Assembly: GCA_022836915.1 (NCBI GenBank) | Contig: CP094668.1 | Location: forward strand, 1,612,001-1,676,000 | Reading direction: 5' to 3' | DNA: 64,000 nucleotides | Source of the DNA: Paenibacillus sp. OVF10 | GTDB taxonomy: Bacteria > Bacillota > Bacilli > Paenibacillales > Paenibacillaceae | In this document: piece by piece, positions 26,250 to 34,859 of the stretch | How the letters are laid out: the number at the start of each line of letters is the position of its first letter | How positions within the stretch are numbered: the first letter of the stretch is position 1 | Program-made: the position numbers and the translations under genes | The notes under the pieces: model-generated | Database searches by the model: none | Told to the model about the DNA's origin: nothing | The model's input: the letters and a program-made list of their open reading frames with translations, nothing else

Positions 26250-27236
26250 ATAATTTCCTCCTTGTTTTGAAGTAACCCCATCGGCGGAAGTCCGATATCT
26301 GGAGTCACTCAGCAGAATAATAGGATATGAGTCTCCTTGTTGAGTAGGGGCGCAAGTATAACTACAGCCAGATGCATTAATACGTGAAAAGCAGAAACGT
26401 AAAATCTAAAACAATTTCATAACTCCCTAAAAATGGATTTTTGTAAATGGAGACAAATTGAATCATTTTGATCTATATCCAGCCTTGATTGAAACAGCTA
26501 AAAGGTGGATCCGTATAAAATGTAAATTCGCGAAAAGCAACAGTACAAATACGAAACAGTAAAAAACGAAACAGTATAAAAGACAGAATAAAGAAAGTGG
26601 AGCCATGGTATGTCTCCAAACTCAGGCAAGCGATACGGTGATGGACGTTAGCGTTCAAAGAGAGTCCTAAAGCCCAGGATGTCGATACCCGACTGATCGG
26701 GGCGCGAAGGTCACACGATGTTTCTAAAGAACACAGGACGTCTTATATGGCTGTCAGATCCTCCTTATGAAATGTAAGGAACACAGGACACGTTATTTCC
26801 CAAATTCCCTGACCGAAACACTATAAATTGCTATTTTTTCCGATATAACATGTCTCAGGTTCCTTAGATTTCTTCAACCGCTCCAAATCCTTGAATAGGG
26901 CGCCTCAGATTCGTTAGCGCTCGCTCCATGTTCTACTCTGGGCATATTAGGGCGCGATTCAGCTCATGGTAGGCTTGAAGATAGGCGCAAATTTACATTA
27001 CCAAATACATATCAACAAGCTACCCAAACGCATATCAAGCCACCAAAACGCATATCAAGCTGCCCAGGTGCACATCAAGCCACTTAGGATTGTTATAAAT
27101 TCTGATCCTCGGATGCTTGCTTAGGCCAATTCCATTTCACAAACCTTCATGCATCAGATCCTACGTTTTTGCTAACTTTGCTTTCAATCCCCTTGCGTTC
27201 ATTCACTTTTCCTTCATTCACTTTGCTCTCTTTTAC
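26250..27236. other. Gene-free region with short imperfect repeats
   Basis: Nearly 1 kb without a credible gene between thiY and thiM. It contains CGAAACAGTA twice (26551-26574), three copies of a [C/G]TAA[A/G]G(AACA)CAGGAY-type motif at about 26667, 26724 and 26775, and four 20-base imperfect repeats (core CGCATATCAAGC) at 27001-27083. No TPP riboswitch core (CTGATCTGG) occurs on either strand. Confidence 0.6.
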
Positions 27237-28310
27237 TTACTCTCCTTGCAGATTAATAAAAGCATCCTCGGCTTTCACCGATTCAGGAATCAAATCCTGT
27301 TCAACGAGCCATGCGCGTACATTCTCCCAGGACGCCATTTCCTGCCGACCAAACATCTGACCATCTTCATTCATAAGTGGCAGTAAAATATCCAGGCTTT
27401 TGGTTTCAATCTCCGGGTCAAGCGGAGACGTTTCATTCTCATGAGCGAGCAGAATATTCAAGGCTTCTTCTGGATGCTCCGTTACATATTTCTGTCCTTC
27501 CTGGACCGCTTTGACGAACCGGGTAAGTTGGTCTTTTTTCGCTTCAATGCCAGCTTCACTCGCAGTCAGGACCAATTCATAATAATCAGGCACACCATAA
27601 TCGACGGGGTTAATGGATTTCATGGCATGTCCTTCTTTCTCCAGAATCAGTTGCTCATGGTTAATAAAACCACCCATAATTGCATCCGCCTGTCCGGAAG
27701 CCAGCGAAGGAATCAGATCGAACCCAACGTCGACCAAATTCATGTTGTCGGGGTTGCCGCCATCCTTGCTAATCATCGTACGAACCATCGCTTCATACAG
27801 CGGAATCGAAGAATAACCGACAGTTTTCCCTTCAAGACCTTTGGGTGAGCTCACGTTGCCATTTGCTTCGGTCAACAGATGCACAAGCGGATGGCGAACA
27901 ACAGCAGCAATGGAACGTACAGGAATGTTCTCACCACGAGCGAGCAAAATTTGGGGCTGGTAGCTCAGAGCCAAATCAATTTTTCCAGCAGCAACAAGTT
28001 TGAGTGAATCATTGGTATCCGCAGGCATCTGAATTTCGACATCGAGACCTTGATCTGCAAAGTATCCTTTTTCCTGAGCAACGTAGATGAAGGAGTGTAC
28101 TGCATTCGGGTACCAGTCGAGCATGATGGACAGTTTATCTTTGGCGTCTGATGTTGGCTCGGTTGCAGACATGTCTGTCTGTTGTGCATTGGTTGCAGAG
28201 TCTGTTGTTGGCGTGTTTTTGCTAGTATTCGTGGTGCTGCATCCGCTAACGATCAGCAAAAGGCTAATGAGCATGATGGGAAGCAGGGAGTATATACCTT
28301 TGTTATTCAT
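27237..28310 (-). CDS. thiY: Thiamine-precursor ABC transporter, substrate-binding lipoprotein (NMT1/THI5-like)
   Basis: 357 residues. Lipobox LIVSGC gives lipidation at about Cys24, followed by a Thr/Ser-rich linker and an NMT1/THI5-like periplasmic-binding fold (MLDWYPNAVHSFIYVAQEKGYF, GLDVEIQMP, GKIDLALSYQPQ). This type binds HMP or formylaminopyrimidine in Bacillus ThiXYZ. It follows thiX by 163 bases and lies under the upstream TPP riboswitch, which supports a thiamine-precursor substrate rather than nitrate or alkanesulfonate. Confidence 0.85.
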   Translation of the reverse strand: MNNKGIYSLLPIMLISLLLIVSGCSTTNTSKNTPTTDSATNAQQTDMSATEPTSDAKDKLSIMLDWYPNAVHSFIYVAQEKGYFADQGLDVEIQMPADTNDSLKLVAAGKIDLALSYQPQILLARGENIPVRSIAAVVRHPLVHLLTEANGNVSSPKGLEGKTVGYSSIPLYEAMVRTMISKDGGNPDNMNLVDVGFDLIPSLASGQADAIMGGFINHEQLILEKEGHAMKSINPVDYGVPDYYELVLTASEAGIEAKKDQLTRFVKAVQEGQKYVTEHPEEALNILLAHENETSPLDPEIETKSLDILLPLMNEDGQMFGRQEMASWENVRAWLVEQDLIPESVKAEDAFINLQGE

Positions 28311-28473
28311 AAATGAAGTTCCTCATTTCATCGTTTTGGTTTGTAGAAAATGGACAGCAGCATGTTAACGGACAATGTGACAATGAACTGATTGAAGATG
28401 CTGCTGAAATTGTGCATAAGGTATGTTTTGAAGATTGTAACTCCTGTATTTACCTCTAATTTCTGTCTAAGTA

Positions 28474-29304
28474 TTATCCAACTTTTCTTTTGCCTCCATG
28501 ACGATGACGCCGTATGCTAAACCGTTTCTCCAGCCAGGCAATCAGTACAAACAAAACGATCCCAAGTAAGGATAACAGCACAATAGCAGCAAACATCGCA
28601 TCCGTGTTCATGTTGCTGGACATGCGGCGGCTGAAGTATCCGAGACCTTTGCTGCCACCGAGCCATTCGCCAATCGTTGCCCCAACCACGCAGTACACCA
28701 CAGACATCTTTAACCCCGAGAAAAAAGAGGGAAGTGCCAGCGGAACCTGGAGTTTGCAAAAAATATCCCACTTGCTGGCGCCCATGGTGAGCAGCAGTTC
28801 ACGCTGCTCTGGATCGCCTTGGCGGAGTCCATCGTAGGTACTGACCACAATGGGGAAGAATGCGATTAAGAATACCACCGCGACTTTGCTCCACAACGTG
28901 TAACCAAACCACAGGATAAATACGGGGGACAGGGCAATCAGCGGTATGGTCTGACTGATCACGATGAAGGGATACAAGGCCTTTTCAATCGATCGGTTCA
29001 TATGCATGCCTGTCGCTAGCGTAATTCCGGTCACTATGGATAATCCAAAACCTACGGCAACCTCCATAAAGGTTGCAGGCAGATGGATGGTCAACAGCAG
29101 ATGACGATGCTCGACCAGTGAGCCTATGATGGCCGTGGGTGCAGGAATGATGAAGGAGGGCACCCATTCCATACGCACAATCACTTCCCAGATCGCCAGT
29201 GATAAGAACATGAGCATAATAAACAAACCATATTGGGAAAACGACCTCGAGAGCCACTTTGAACACCACGTCCAAACGCTAACCTCAGCTCTATCAATTT
29301 GCAT
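28474..29304 (-). CDS. thiX: Thiamine-precursor ABC transporter permease
   Basis: 276 residues, six predicted membrane helices, and the EAA-type loop (ELLLTMGASKWDIFCKLQVPLALPSFFSGLK) of the SsuC/TauC/ThiX class. Its start overlaps the repaired end of thiZ by 11 bases (shared ATGCAAATTGA), indicating translational coupling. Cytoplasmic membrane partner of ThiZ and ThiY. Confidence 0.87.
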   Translation of the reverse strand: MQIDRAEVSVWTWCSKWLSRSFSQYGLFIMLMFLSLAIWEVIVRMEWVPSFIIPAPTAIIGSLVEHRHLLLTIHLPATFMEVAVGFGLSIVTGITLATGMHMNRSIEKALYPFIVISQTIPLIALSPVFILWFGYTLWSKVAVVFLIAFFPIVVSTYDGLRQGDPEQRELLLTMGASKWDIFCKLQVPLALPSFFSGLKMSVVYCVVGATIGEWLGGSKGLGYFSRRMSSNMNTDAMFAAIVLLSLLGIVLFVLIAWLEKRFSIRRHRHGGKRKVG

Positions 29305-30056
29305 GCAATTGTTCCTCCAGTTGTTGCCTCATCTGCACGAGAGCCAGTTCGTAGATCATGTCCGAATGCCTTGGGCGTGGTAAGGGAACCGTCATCTCCC
29401 GCAACTGCTGGCCTTGCCCCCTGGAGTTAACAGAATGATACGGTCACTTAACAGCAGGGCTTCTTCGATGTCATGTGTAATGAACAGCACGGTTTGGCCA
29501 AAGCCCTCCCACAGCTCCAATAACCAGCGATGCATTTGTCGTTTGGTTAAGGCGTCGAGTGCACCGAAGGGTTCATCCAGCAACATGAGCTGCCCGCCTG
29601 TAAGCAAGGTACGCAGCAATGCCACCCGCTGCCGCATGCCGCCGGATAACTCATCTGGATAGGCCTGCTCATAACCGGACAAGCCGAACCTTGCCAATCC
29701 TGCGATGATATCGGCTCGTAGTTTGTCCTTGTCCTGTCGGCCTGGTGCCAGCTCGGCAGGCAGCATGCAGTTCTCCATGACGGTACGCCAGGATAACAGC
29801 AGGTCTTTCTGCGGCATATAGGCGACTCGTCCGAGCCGTTGTCCTTGCGGTACATCAGCAATATCGATGGTGCCGACGGTAGGCTCATGCAAGCCTGCGA
29901 GCAGCTTGAAAAGCGTGCTTTTACCTGATCCGCTTGAGCCGATGAGCGAGACAAATTCCCCTTGTTGAACCTGAAGCGACACATTGGAGAGTACGGGGAA
30001 TCCATTTTTTCCGGAAAAGCGAAGCTTATGTTGTGAATGGTTACATGGTTGGTCAT
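29294..30056 (-). CDS. thiZ: Thiamine-precursor ABC transporter ATPase (two frameshifts)
   Basis: ATP-binding subunit: Walker A GSSGSGKSTL, Q-loop YMPQKD, signature LSGGMRQRVALLRTLL, Walker B LMLLDEPFGALD, H-loop THD. The true start is ATG 30056 (MTNHVTIHNISFAF, GGGGTGAGG upstream). The T6 run 30005-30010 lacks one base; restored it reads FPEKNGFPVLSNVSLQVQQG. A second missing base at 29412-29413 restores PGGKGQQLREMTVPLPRPRH to a stop at 29294 inside thiX. Repaired length about 254 residues, matching SsuB/TauB-class ATPases. First gene of thiZ-thiX-thiY. Confidence 0.87.
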
Positions 30057-30234
30057 CTGATCCTCACCCCTTGATATCAGACTGCTGGAATAACAACGGC
30101 ATCTTGTGCTTTGCAGAAGTAACATAAGAAAAACGTCTATCGACGTACTTTTCGAGAAGACAGACCGCGTTTAGCTGAAGTGGTTTTTACGATATCGATT
30201 GATTCAGCTTCGCTGAAAACTTATAAATCTACAT

Positions 30235-30273
30235 AAAAAGACCCACCCATTTCCGGAGAAATGAGTGGGTCTG
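30235..30273 (-). terminator. Riboswitch-controlled terminator of thiZXY
   Basis: Minus strand AGACCCACTCATTTC / GAAATGGGTGGGTCT hairpin followed by TTTTTATG, about 70 bases downstream of the TPP aptamer. Premature termination when TPP is bound is the expected mechanism. Confidence 0.85.
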
Positions 30274-30336
30274 TAAGTTAAATTCGCAATTTATCTTCAC
30301 ATACATTGAGAAAATTCCGCTTACTAAAAGGCCGCT

Positions 30337-30424
30337 CCACTTCCCTCCGCTGGTATGATCCAGATCAGGTTCAAAGGGTCCGAATAAGTCATATTCGTCT
30401 CAGCCGCAAGGCTCCCCTAGTGCA
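30337..30424 (-). ncRNA. TPP riboswitch (THI element) of thiZXY
   Basis: Minus strand contains, in order, GGGGAGCC, GGCTGAGACG, GGACCCTTTGAACCTGATCT and GGATCATACCAGCGGAGGGA, the universally conserved parts of the TPP aptamer. It controls the thiamine-precursor ABC operon. Confidence 0.96.
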
Positions 30425-30610
30425 AAAGTTCAAGATATGCAGTTGTGTGTTCAGCATATATCACTTGAACATGAACTGTAAAGAGGCAGCATGATAACTG
30501 AACAATTTACCTCGGCTCAGGAACCCGATATAATAAGGATGGCCCGTATTGGCCGGATCACAAAATGCAGGTGGGATTGTTCTCCCTCCTAGGCAGAATG
30601 GGGACCCGAG

Positions 30611-31486
30611 TTGAAAACGTTCAAAAAAGTATATATTGAGATCACGAGTATCTGCAATCTGGCTTGCAGCTTCTGTCCGCAGACACAGCGTGCCAAAGGA
30701 TTCATTGACCCTGAAGTCTTCAACAATATACTGGAACAAGTTAAACCACACACCAATCATATTTATCTACATGTCAAAGGCGAACCCTTGTTGCATCCCA
30801 AAATAGATCTGTTACTCGATTCCGCACATGAGAAGGGACTCAAGGTGAACATTACAACGAATGGTACACTGCTGCCCAAGACTCAGCATAAATTGCTTGG
30901 CAAACCGGCGCTGCGACAGATGAATTTCTCCCTGCACAGCTTCGATGGGCATGAAGGTTCAACCGACCGTGACGGATACCTGCGTCATATTTTGTCCTTT
31001 GTACACGAGGCCGTTAAGCACAATGTCATCATTTCATTCCGACTGTGGAATCTGACGCAGGATAACTTCACAAATGCTCAGATGAATCGAAATCGGGAGA
31101 CCCTTGAAGTATTGGAACGTGAGTTCAATCTGGACTTCCGCATTGAGGAAAAAGTAGTTCCAGGCAGCGGGGTCAAAATTGCCCCGAATGTATACCTGAA
31201 TCAGGACCATGAGTTCCAGTGGCCAAGTCTGGATGCACCTGAAGATGACGGCAAAGGCTTCTGCCATGCATTGCGTGGTCAGGCAGCTGTGCTTGTGGAT
31301 GGAACGGTGGTTCCATGCTGTCTCGATGGCGAGGGTGTAATTAACCTGGGTAATGTGCACGAGAAGTCATTCTCGGAGATTATTGAGGGTGAGCGAGCGA
31401 ACAATCTGGTATATGGCTTCTCCAGGCGGGAAGCTGTGGAAGAGTTGTGTCGAAAGTGCGGTTATCGTCAGAGATTCGGAGCCTGA
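30611..31486 (+). CDS. Radical SAM/SPASM-like protein
   Basis: 291 residues starting at TTG 30611 (weak site). The N-terminal cluster motif CNLACSFC (Cys15, Cys19, Cys22) binds the [4Fe-4S]-SAM cluster; LHVKGEPLLHP is the GGE-like SAM motif and NITTNGTLLP follows. The C-terminal third has SPASM-type cysteines (FCHALRG, VPCCLDGEG, LCRKCGYR) for an auxiliary cluster, as in peptide-modifying and sactionine-type enzymes. No precursor peptide is visible beside it. It is transcribed divergently from the TPP riboswitch of thiZXY. Substrate unknown. Confidence 0.82.
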   Translation: MKTFKKVYIEITSICNLACSFCPQTQRAKGFIDPEVFNNILEQVKPHTNHIYLHVKGEPLLHPKIDLLLDSAHEKGLKVNITTNGTLLPKTQHKLLGKPALRQMNFSLHSFDGHEGSTDRDGYLRHILSFVHEAVKHNVIISFRLWNLTQDNFTNAQMNRNRETLEVLEREFNLDFRIEEKVVPGSGVKIAPNVYLNQDHEFQWPSLDAPEDDGKGFCHALRGQAAVLVDGTVVPCCLDGEGVINLGNVHEKSFSEIIEGERANNLVYGFSRREAVEELCRKCGYRQRFGA

Positions 31487-31750
31487 TATCTTATATCAGC
31501 AAGCCAGAAGACATTCAAGATCACACATTTGGAGATAAATGTAGTGGTCTTTCTTTGTTATCGGGGATTAAAGTTAGGGATACAAACGTTACAAATGAGC
31601 ATACCTGAGGTTGATATCAGCATATTGCTTGAGGGACCTGGTATGCAAAAAATGCCGATATGACAGGGATTGTGCGATGTCATGATATATCTGATCTAAT
31701 GATTATTCTAGTTACCTTCCTTATTTGGTAGGATTAGGTTGTGAGTTGGG

Positions 31751-31797
31751 CAGAGGTGCACCTCTGGCGAACTTCCAGTACAAGCCCAGACTTGTAC
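31751..31797 (+). promoter_or_regulatory. Two perfect dyads in the pectate lyase leader
   Basis: CAGAGGTGCACCTCTG (31751-31766) is a perfect 16-base palindrome; GTACAAG-cccaga-CTTGTAC (31778-31797) is a perfect hairpin. They lie 40-85 bases upstream of the pectate lyase start. Either protein operators or RNA structure; function unknown. Confidence 0.5.
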
Positions 31798-31835
31798 ACT
31801 ACCAAAAAACGAGAGAATAAGGGAGGAATTAAGTT

Positions 31836-32504
31836 ATGAAAAAAATATTGACGTTGTTGCTGTCCGCTGGTTTGGTTGCTTCTATATTTGGTGCCGTTCC
31901 GGCTGCGGCTGCACCTACCGTTGTAAATTCAACCATTGTGGTTCCAAAGGGCACGACCTATGACGGCCAAGGTAAAACATTTGTAGCCAATCCTTCCACA
32001 CTGGGCGACGGATCTCAAGCTGAGGGTCAGAAACCAGTCTTCCGCCTGGAGGCAGGGGCCACACTCAAAAATGTAAATATTGGATCACCTGCTGCCGATG
32101 GTGTTCACTGTTATGGTAGCTGTAATATTTCGAATGTAGTCTGGGAGGACGTGGGCGAGGATGCTCTGACATTGAAGTCCGCCGGAACGGTTAACATTAC
32201 CGGTGGGGCAGCGTACAAGGCCTATGATAAAGTGTTCCAGATGAATGCAGCTGGAACAATTAACATCAAAAACTTCCGTGCGGATGATATTGGCAAACTG
32301 GTTCGCCAAAATGGTGGAACTTCCTTTGCAGTTAACATGACGCTGGATAACTCCAACATTTCCAATGTGAAAGATTCGATTATGCGTACAGACAGCAGTA
32401 CATCACAAGGCAAAATTACGAATACCCGTTATTCCAAAGTACCAACGTTGTTCAAGGGGTTTGCTTCAGGAAAAACGAGCCAGTCTGGGAACACGCAATA
32501 TTAG
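31836..32504 (+). CDS. Secreted pectate lyase, PL3 family
   Basis: 222 residues with a clear Sec signal peptide ([20 protein letters not shown]...AAA). The PL3 parallel-beta-helix signature is visible: [25 protein letters not shown] and [30 protein letters not shown]. Ca2+-dependent cleavage of polygalacturonate by beta-elimination, comparable to B. subtilis PelC. A strong GGGAGGAAT precedes the ATG. Single-gene unit ended by the terminator at 32577; two dyads in its leader suggest specific regulation. Fits the plant-associated, polysaccharide-degrading lifestyle of Paenibacillus. Confidence 0.92.
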   Translation: MKKILTLLLSAGLVASIFGAVPAAAAPTVVNSTIVVPKGTTYDGQGKTFVANPSTLGDGSQAEGQKPVFRLEAGATLKNVNIGSPAADGVHCYGSCNISNVVWEDVGEDALTLKSAGTVNITGGAAYKAYDKVFQMNAAGTINIKNFRADDIGKLVRQNGGTSFAVNMTLDNSNISNVKDSIMRTDSSTSQGKITNTRYSKVPTLFKGFASGKTSQSGNTQY

Positions 32505-32576
32505 ACAGGAGATTGGATCCCTGGAGTTGGTAAAAGTTTAAGCTTTGCTTGTAACTCGAAGTTAAAATATAACGCC

Positions 32577-32628
32577 AAAAAGAGCGTCCCAAGGTCATTG
32601 CCACAATGACTTTGAGTGCGCTCTTTGT
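32577..32628. terminator. Bidirectional terminator
   Basis: AAAGAGCG...AAGGTCATTG / CAATGACTT...CGCTCTTT, A-rich before and T-rich after; it separates the convergent pectate lyase and copper-amine-oxidase-like genes. Confidence 0.85.
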
Positions 32629-32684
32629 AATGCAGATGTCATAGTATAGTTTTGCTGAGTGATGTTTTATAGAGGATGCTCAAA

Positions 32685-33638
32685 TTATTTCTCTCCCGGA
32701 ACTTCAACGATGACTTTGCCTTTCTCGGGGACAACAGAACCGGTATCAATAGAGCCCAATTTGTTCATGATTTCGTAAAAGGTTTCTTCAAGCATGCGAG
32801 AGTACTTGAATGATACGAGTGTTTGACCTGCTACGGAAGGACGAGTCCCTGCTTCAGCAACGGCTTTGGTTTTAATAAAGAACAGGTCACCGATGGTTCC
32901 GGCACTTTTGCTGATGTTGGCCTGCCACTGTAGCAAGGCACTTCCATTTTTAAGGATATAATAACTGATCAGATCGTTATCCTCAACAACGAAGAAACGA
33001 TCTTTTTTGTCTTGTTCAAAAATGTATTCAATGGATGAATCCACCGGACCCAAAGGGTTGCGAATGTCCAGACGTGCTTGTCCCAGTTCAGAAAAGCGGG
33101 GCAGATGCAGTGCGGCTTCACGCGCCACAGTCAGATCGGAACTGTTATATTCTTTTACAATCGTAGCATCGGTAGTGTAAATGTAGGCTTCCTTGGCCTT
33201 CTGGTTCCACTGCACCTTGGCACCAAAAGCTTCACCGATGGCACGGAGCGGAAGCATCGCTTTACCATTCACCAAAATCGGCGCGGAGGATAATGTCGCA
33301 TTCTGACCGTTTTTCTTCATTGTTTTGCTGTTAGGTGTAAGGACATACTTATCGCTGCCTGTGTTAATGCTGATCTCTTTTGTTTTGTTATTGTAACCAA
33401 ACGTATAGTTGCCGAGGAATTGAAGCTCCGTCAATGCCACGTACGTAATACCCTGCCGTATGACAACATCATATTGAGCTTGAACATTGTTAATATAAGC
33501 TGTCGGTTTAGGTTTGGTTGCTGCGGCTTCCGCCACAGTGGATGAGAGTAAGGCAGGTGCCGTGCCTGCGGTGAGTATCGAAGCGGCAAGGACCATTTTC
33601 CATGTTTTAAGCTGCCAAACAGAGTTGTAATCTTTCAT
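32685..33638 (-). CDS. Exported protein with copper amine oxidase N-terminal-like domain
   Basis: About 317 residues. Signal peptide (WKMVLAASILTAGTAPALLSSTVAEA), then the stalk-type Cu_amine_oxidN1 repeat: YINNVQAQYDVVIRQGITYVALTELQFLG and ILVNGKAMLPLRAIGEAFGAKVQWNQKAKEAYI. The rest is a beta-rich region without known motif. Paenibacillus encodes many of these cell-surface proteins; no catalytic copper site is present, so it is not an oxidase. ATG 33638 is preferred for distance to AAGGGAG, with GTG 33641 as alternative. Confidence 0.75.
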   Translation of the reverse strand: MKDYNSVWQLKTWKMVLAASILTAGTAPALLSSTVAEAAATKPKPTAYINNVQAQYDVVIRQGITYVALTELQFLGNYTFGYNNKTKEISINTGSDKYVLTPNSKTMKKNGQNATLSSAPILVNGKAMLPLRAIGEAFGAKVQWNQKAKEAYIYTTDATIVKEYNSSDLTVAREAALHLPRFSELGQARLDIRNPLGPVDSSIEYIFEQDKKDRFFVVEDNDLISYYILKNGSALLQWQANISKSAGTIGDLFFIKTKAVAEAGTRPSVAGQTLVSFKYSRMLEETFYEIMNKLGSIDTGSVVPEKGKVIVEVPGEK

Positions 33639-33805
33639 CACTATCAATCTCCCTTCTAATGTTTAAGACGGACTACATAACCTAAATGTTTCATATTATG
33701 GAAAGTGAACCATCCGATGTCCTTTTCCCTGTTACCCCAAATAAAGCTTTTTCTAGGGATTGCCACAAATACCCATCTGATGTACATTAGAAGCAATGAA
33801 ATAAG

Positions 33806-33895
33806 TGAACCGGGAGCTCAATGAAGTTGGGCTGAGAGAGTGGCCTTGTGCCGCTGACCGTACATCTGATCTGGGTAATGCCAGCGTAGAGAACA
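33806..33895 (+). ncRNA. TPP riboswitch of ykoEDC
   Basis: Plus strand contains GGGCTGAGAG, the variable arm GCCTTGTGC, CATCTGATCTGGGTAAT and GCCAGCGTAGAGAA, i.e. the conserved P2-P5 core of the TPP aptamer, slightly more diverged than the thiZXY copy. Confidence 0.92.
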
Positions 33896-34062
33896 TGGAT
33901 TTGCGATATGTAAGGGTGAATTGTGGGAATGAACGTGGATGAACAACAGACCTCTTTGAACTGTGGTGATGTATCTGCCAGGGCGGAGGGGTGCTGGTTG
34001 ATATTCCGTATTTATTTTCGACATCCATCCATTACATCATTGTGAGGATTGTACACTGTACG

Positions 34063-34095
34063 TAAGGCCTGCCCGGAACCGGGGAGGCTTTTTCG
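34063..34095 (+). terminator. Riboswitch-controlled terminator of ykoEDC
   Basis: TAAGGCCTGCCCGG / CCGGGGAGGCTT hairpin (one bulge) followed by TTTTCG, about 170 bases downstream of the aptamer. Confidence 0.75.
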
Positions 34096-34105
34096 TTTAT
34101 TTTTA

Positions 34106-34221
34106 GAGGTTGTTCAAAAAGTCTGCTTTTGACTACGAAGGGTGCCTGACGGCATCATCAGCATCGAATATGGAATTTATCCCATCTTCTTGGTACTGAA
34201 AACCAGTCTTTTTGAACACAC
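34106..34221. repeat. MITE-like palindromic element between riboswitch and ykoE
   Basis: Imperfect terminal inverted repeats TGTTCAAAAAG-tCTGcTTTT and, at the other end, AAAACCAGtCTTTTTGAACA enclose about 70 bases with no ORF. I remember similar TGTTCAAAAAGNCTG-ended elements in other Paenibacillus genomes, but that is not verified here. Confidence 0.6.
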
Positions 34222-34265
34222 ACTTTTACAACCCCCACAGGGAACAAAGGAAGGACGTAGAGAAC

Positions 34266-34859
34266 ATGGCAACAACAGCAGGCAACAAGCGATTGAAACT
34301 AACGGATATTCTGGTAACCATCGTGATCGCAGTGGTATTTGGGGTGATTTACAAGATATGGGGACCTACATATGACTTGATGAAACCATTTGGCGTTCAT
34401 GCGGAGCAGATGATCTACGGCATGTGGTTTATGGCGGGCACGTTTGCTTTTGTTATCATTCGTAAACCGGGCGTGGCGATTCTCGCCGAGGTTGCGGCTT
34501 CAACGGTAAGTGCTTTTCTGGGCAGTGAGTGGGGCATGTCCACACTTGTATACGGTCTGTTGCAAGGATTGGGAGCCGAGATATTCTTCGCAGCATTTTT
34601 GTATCGAAAAACCAATCTGTTTGTCACCTGTCTTGCAGCCATAGGAGCCGCAGCGGCTTCGCTTTTGCTGGATTATCAATACGGGTATATTGATTCACTC
34701 TCGGCCTGGAATTATACGTTATTTATCGGATTCCGCTTCATTGGAAGCATCTTGATTGCCGGAGTGTTTGCTTATTATCTCGCCAAAGCATTGGAACTGA
34801 CCGGTGTGACACGCTCACTCAGACCGGTATCCAAACAGGATTATGAGGCGTTGGATTAG
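34266..34859 (+). CDS. ykoE: ECF transporter substrate-binding (S) subunit, thiamine precursor (YkoE)
   Basis: 197 residues with about five or six membrane helices (LTDILVTIVIAVVFGVIYKIWGP..., AEVAASTVSAFLGSEWGMSTLVYG). The YkoE family is the S component for HMP/thiamine-related pyrimidines. ATG 34266 sits behind AAAGGAAGG. Together with YkoD and YkoC it makes an ECF importer; the TPP riboswitch upstream confirms the pathway. No ykoF (the HMP/thiamine-binding protein that heads the Bacillus operon) is present. Confidence 0.9.
   Translation: MATTAGNKRLKLTDILVTIVIAVVFGVIYKIWGPTYDLMKPFGVHAEQMIYGMWFMAGTFAFVIIRKPGVAILAEVAASTVSAFLGSEWGMSTLVYGLLQGLGAEIFFAAFLYRKTNLFVTCLAAIGAAAASLLLDYQYGYIDSLSAWNYTLFIGFRFIGSILIAGVFAYYLAKALELTGVTRSLRPVSKQDYEALD

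Noticed and set aside
26250..26460. TPP riboswitch before thiM
   Set aside because: The CTGAGA and CTGATCTGG cores are missing on the minus strand.
27001..27083. CRISPR array
   Set aside because: The units are directly adjacent without unique spacers, too few and imperfect, and no cas gene is near.
28514..28837. 107-codon plus-strand ORF over the thiX gene
   Set aside because: Antisense shadow of a clear permease; no ribosome-binding site.
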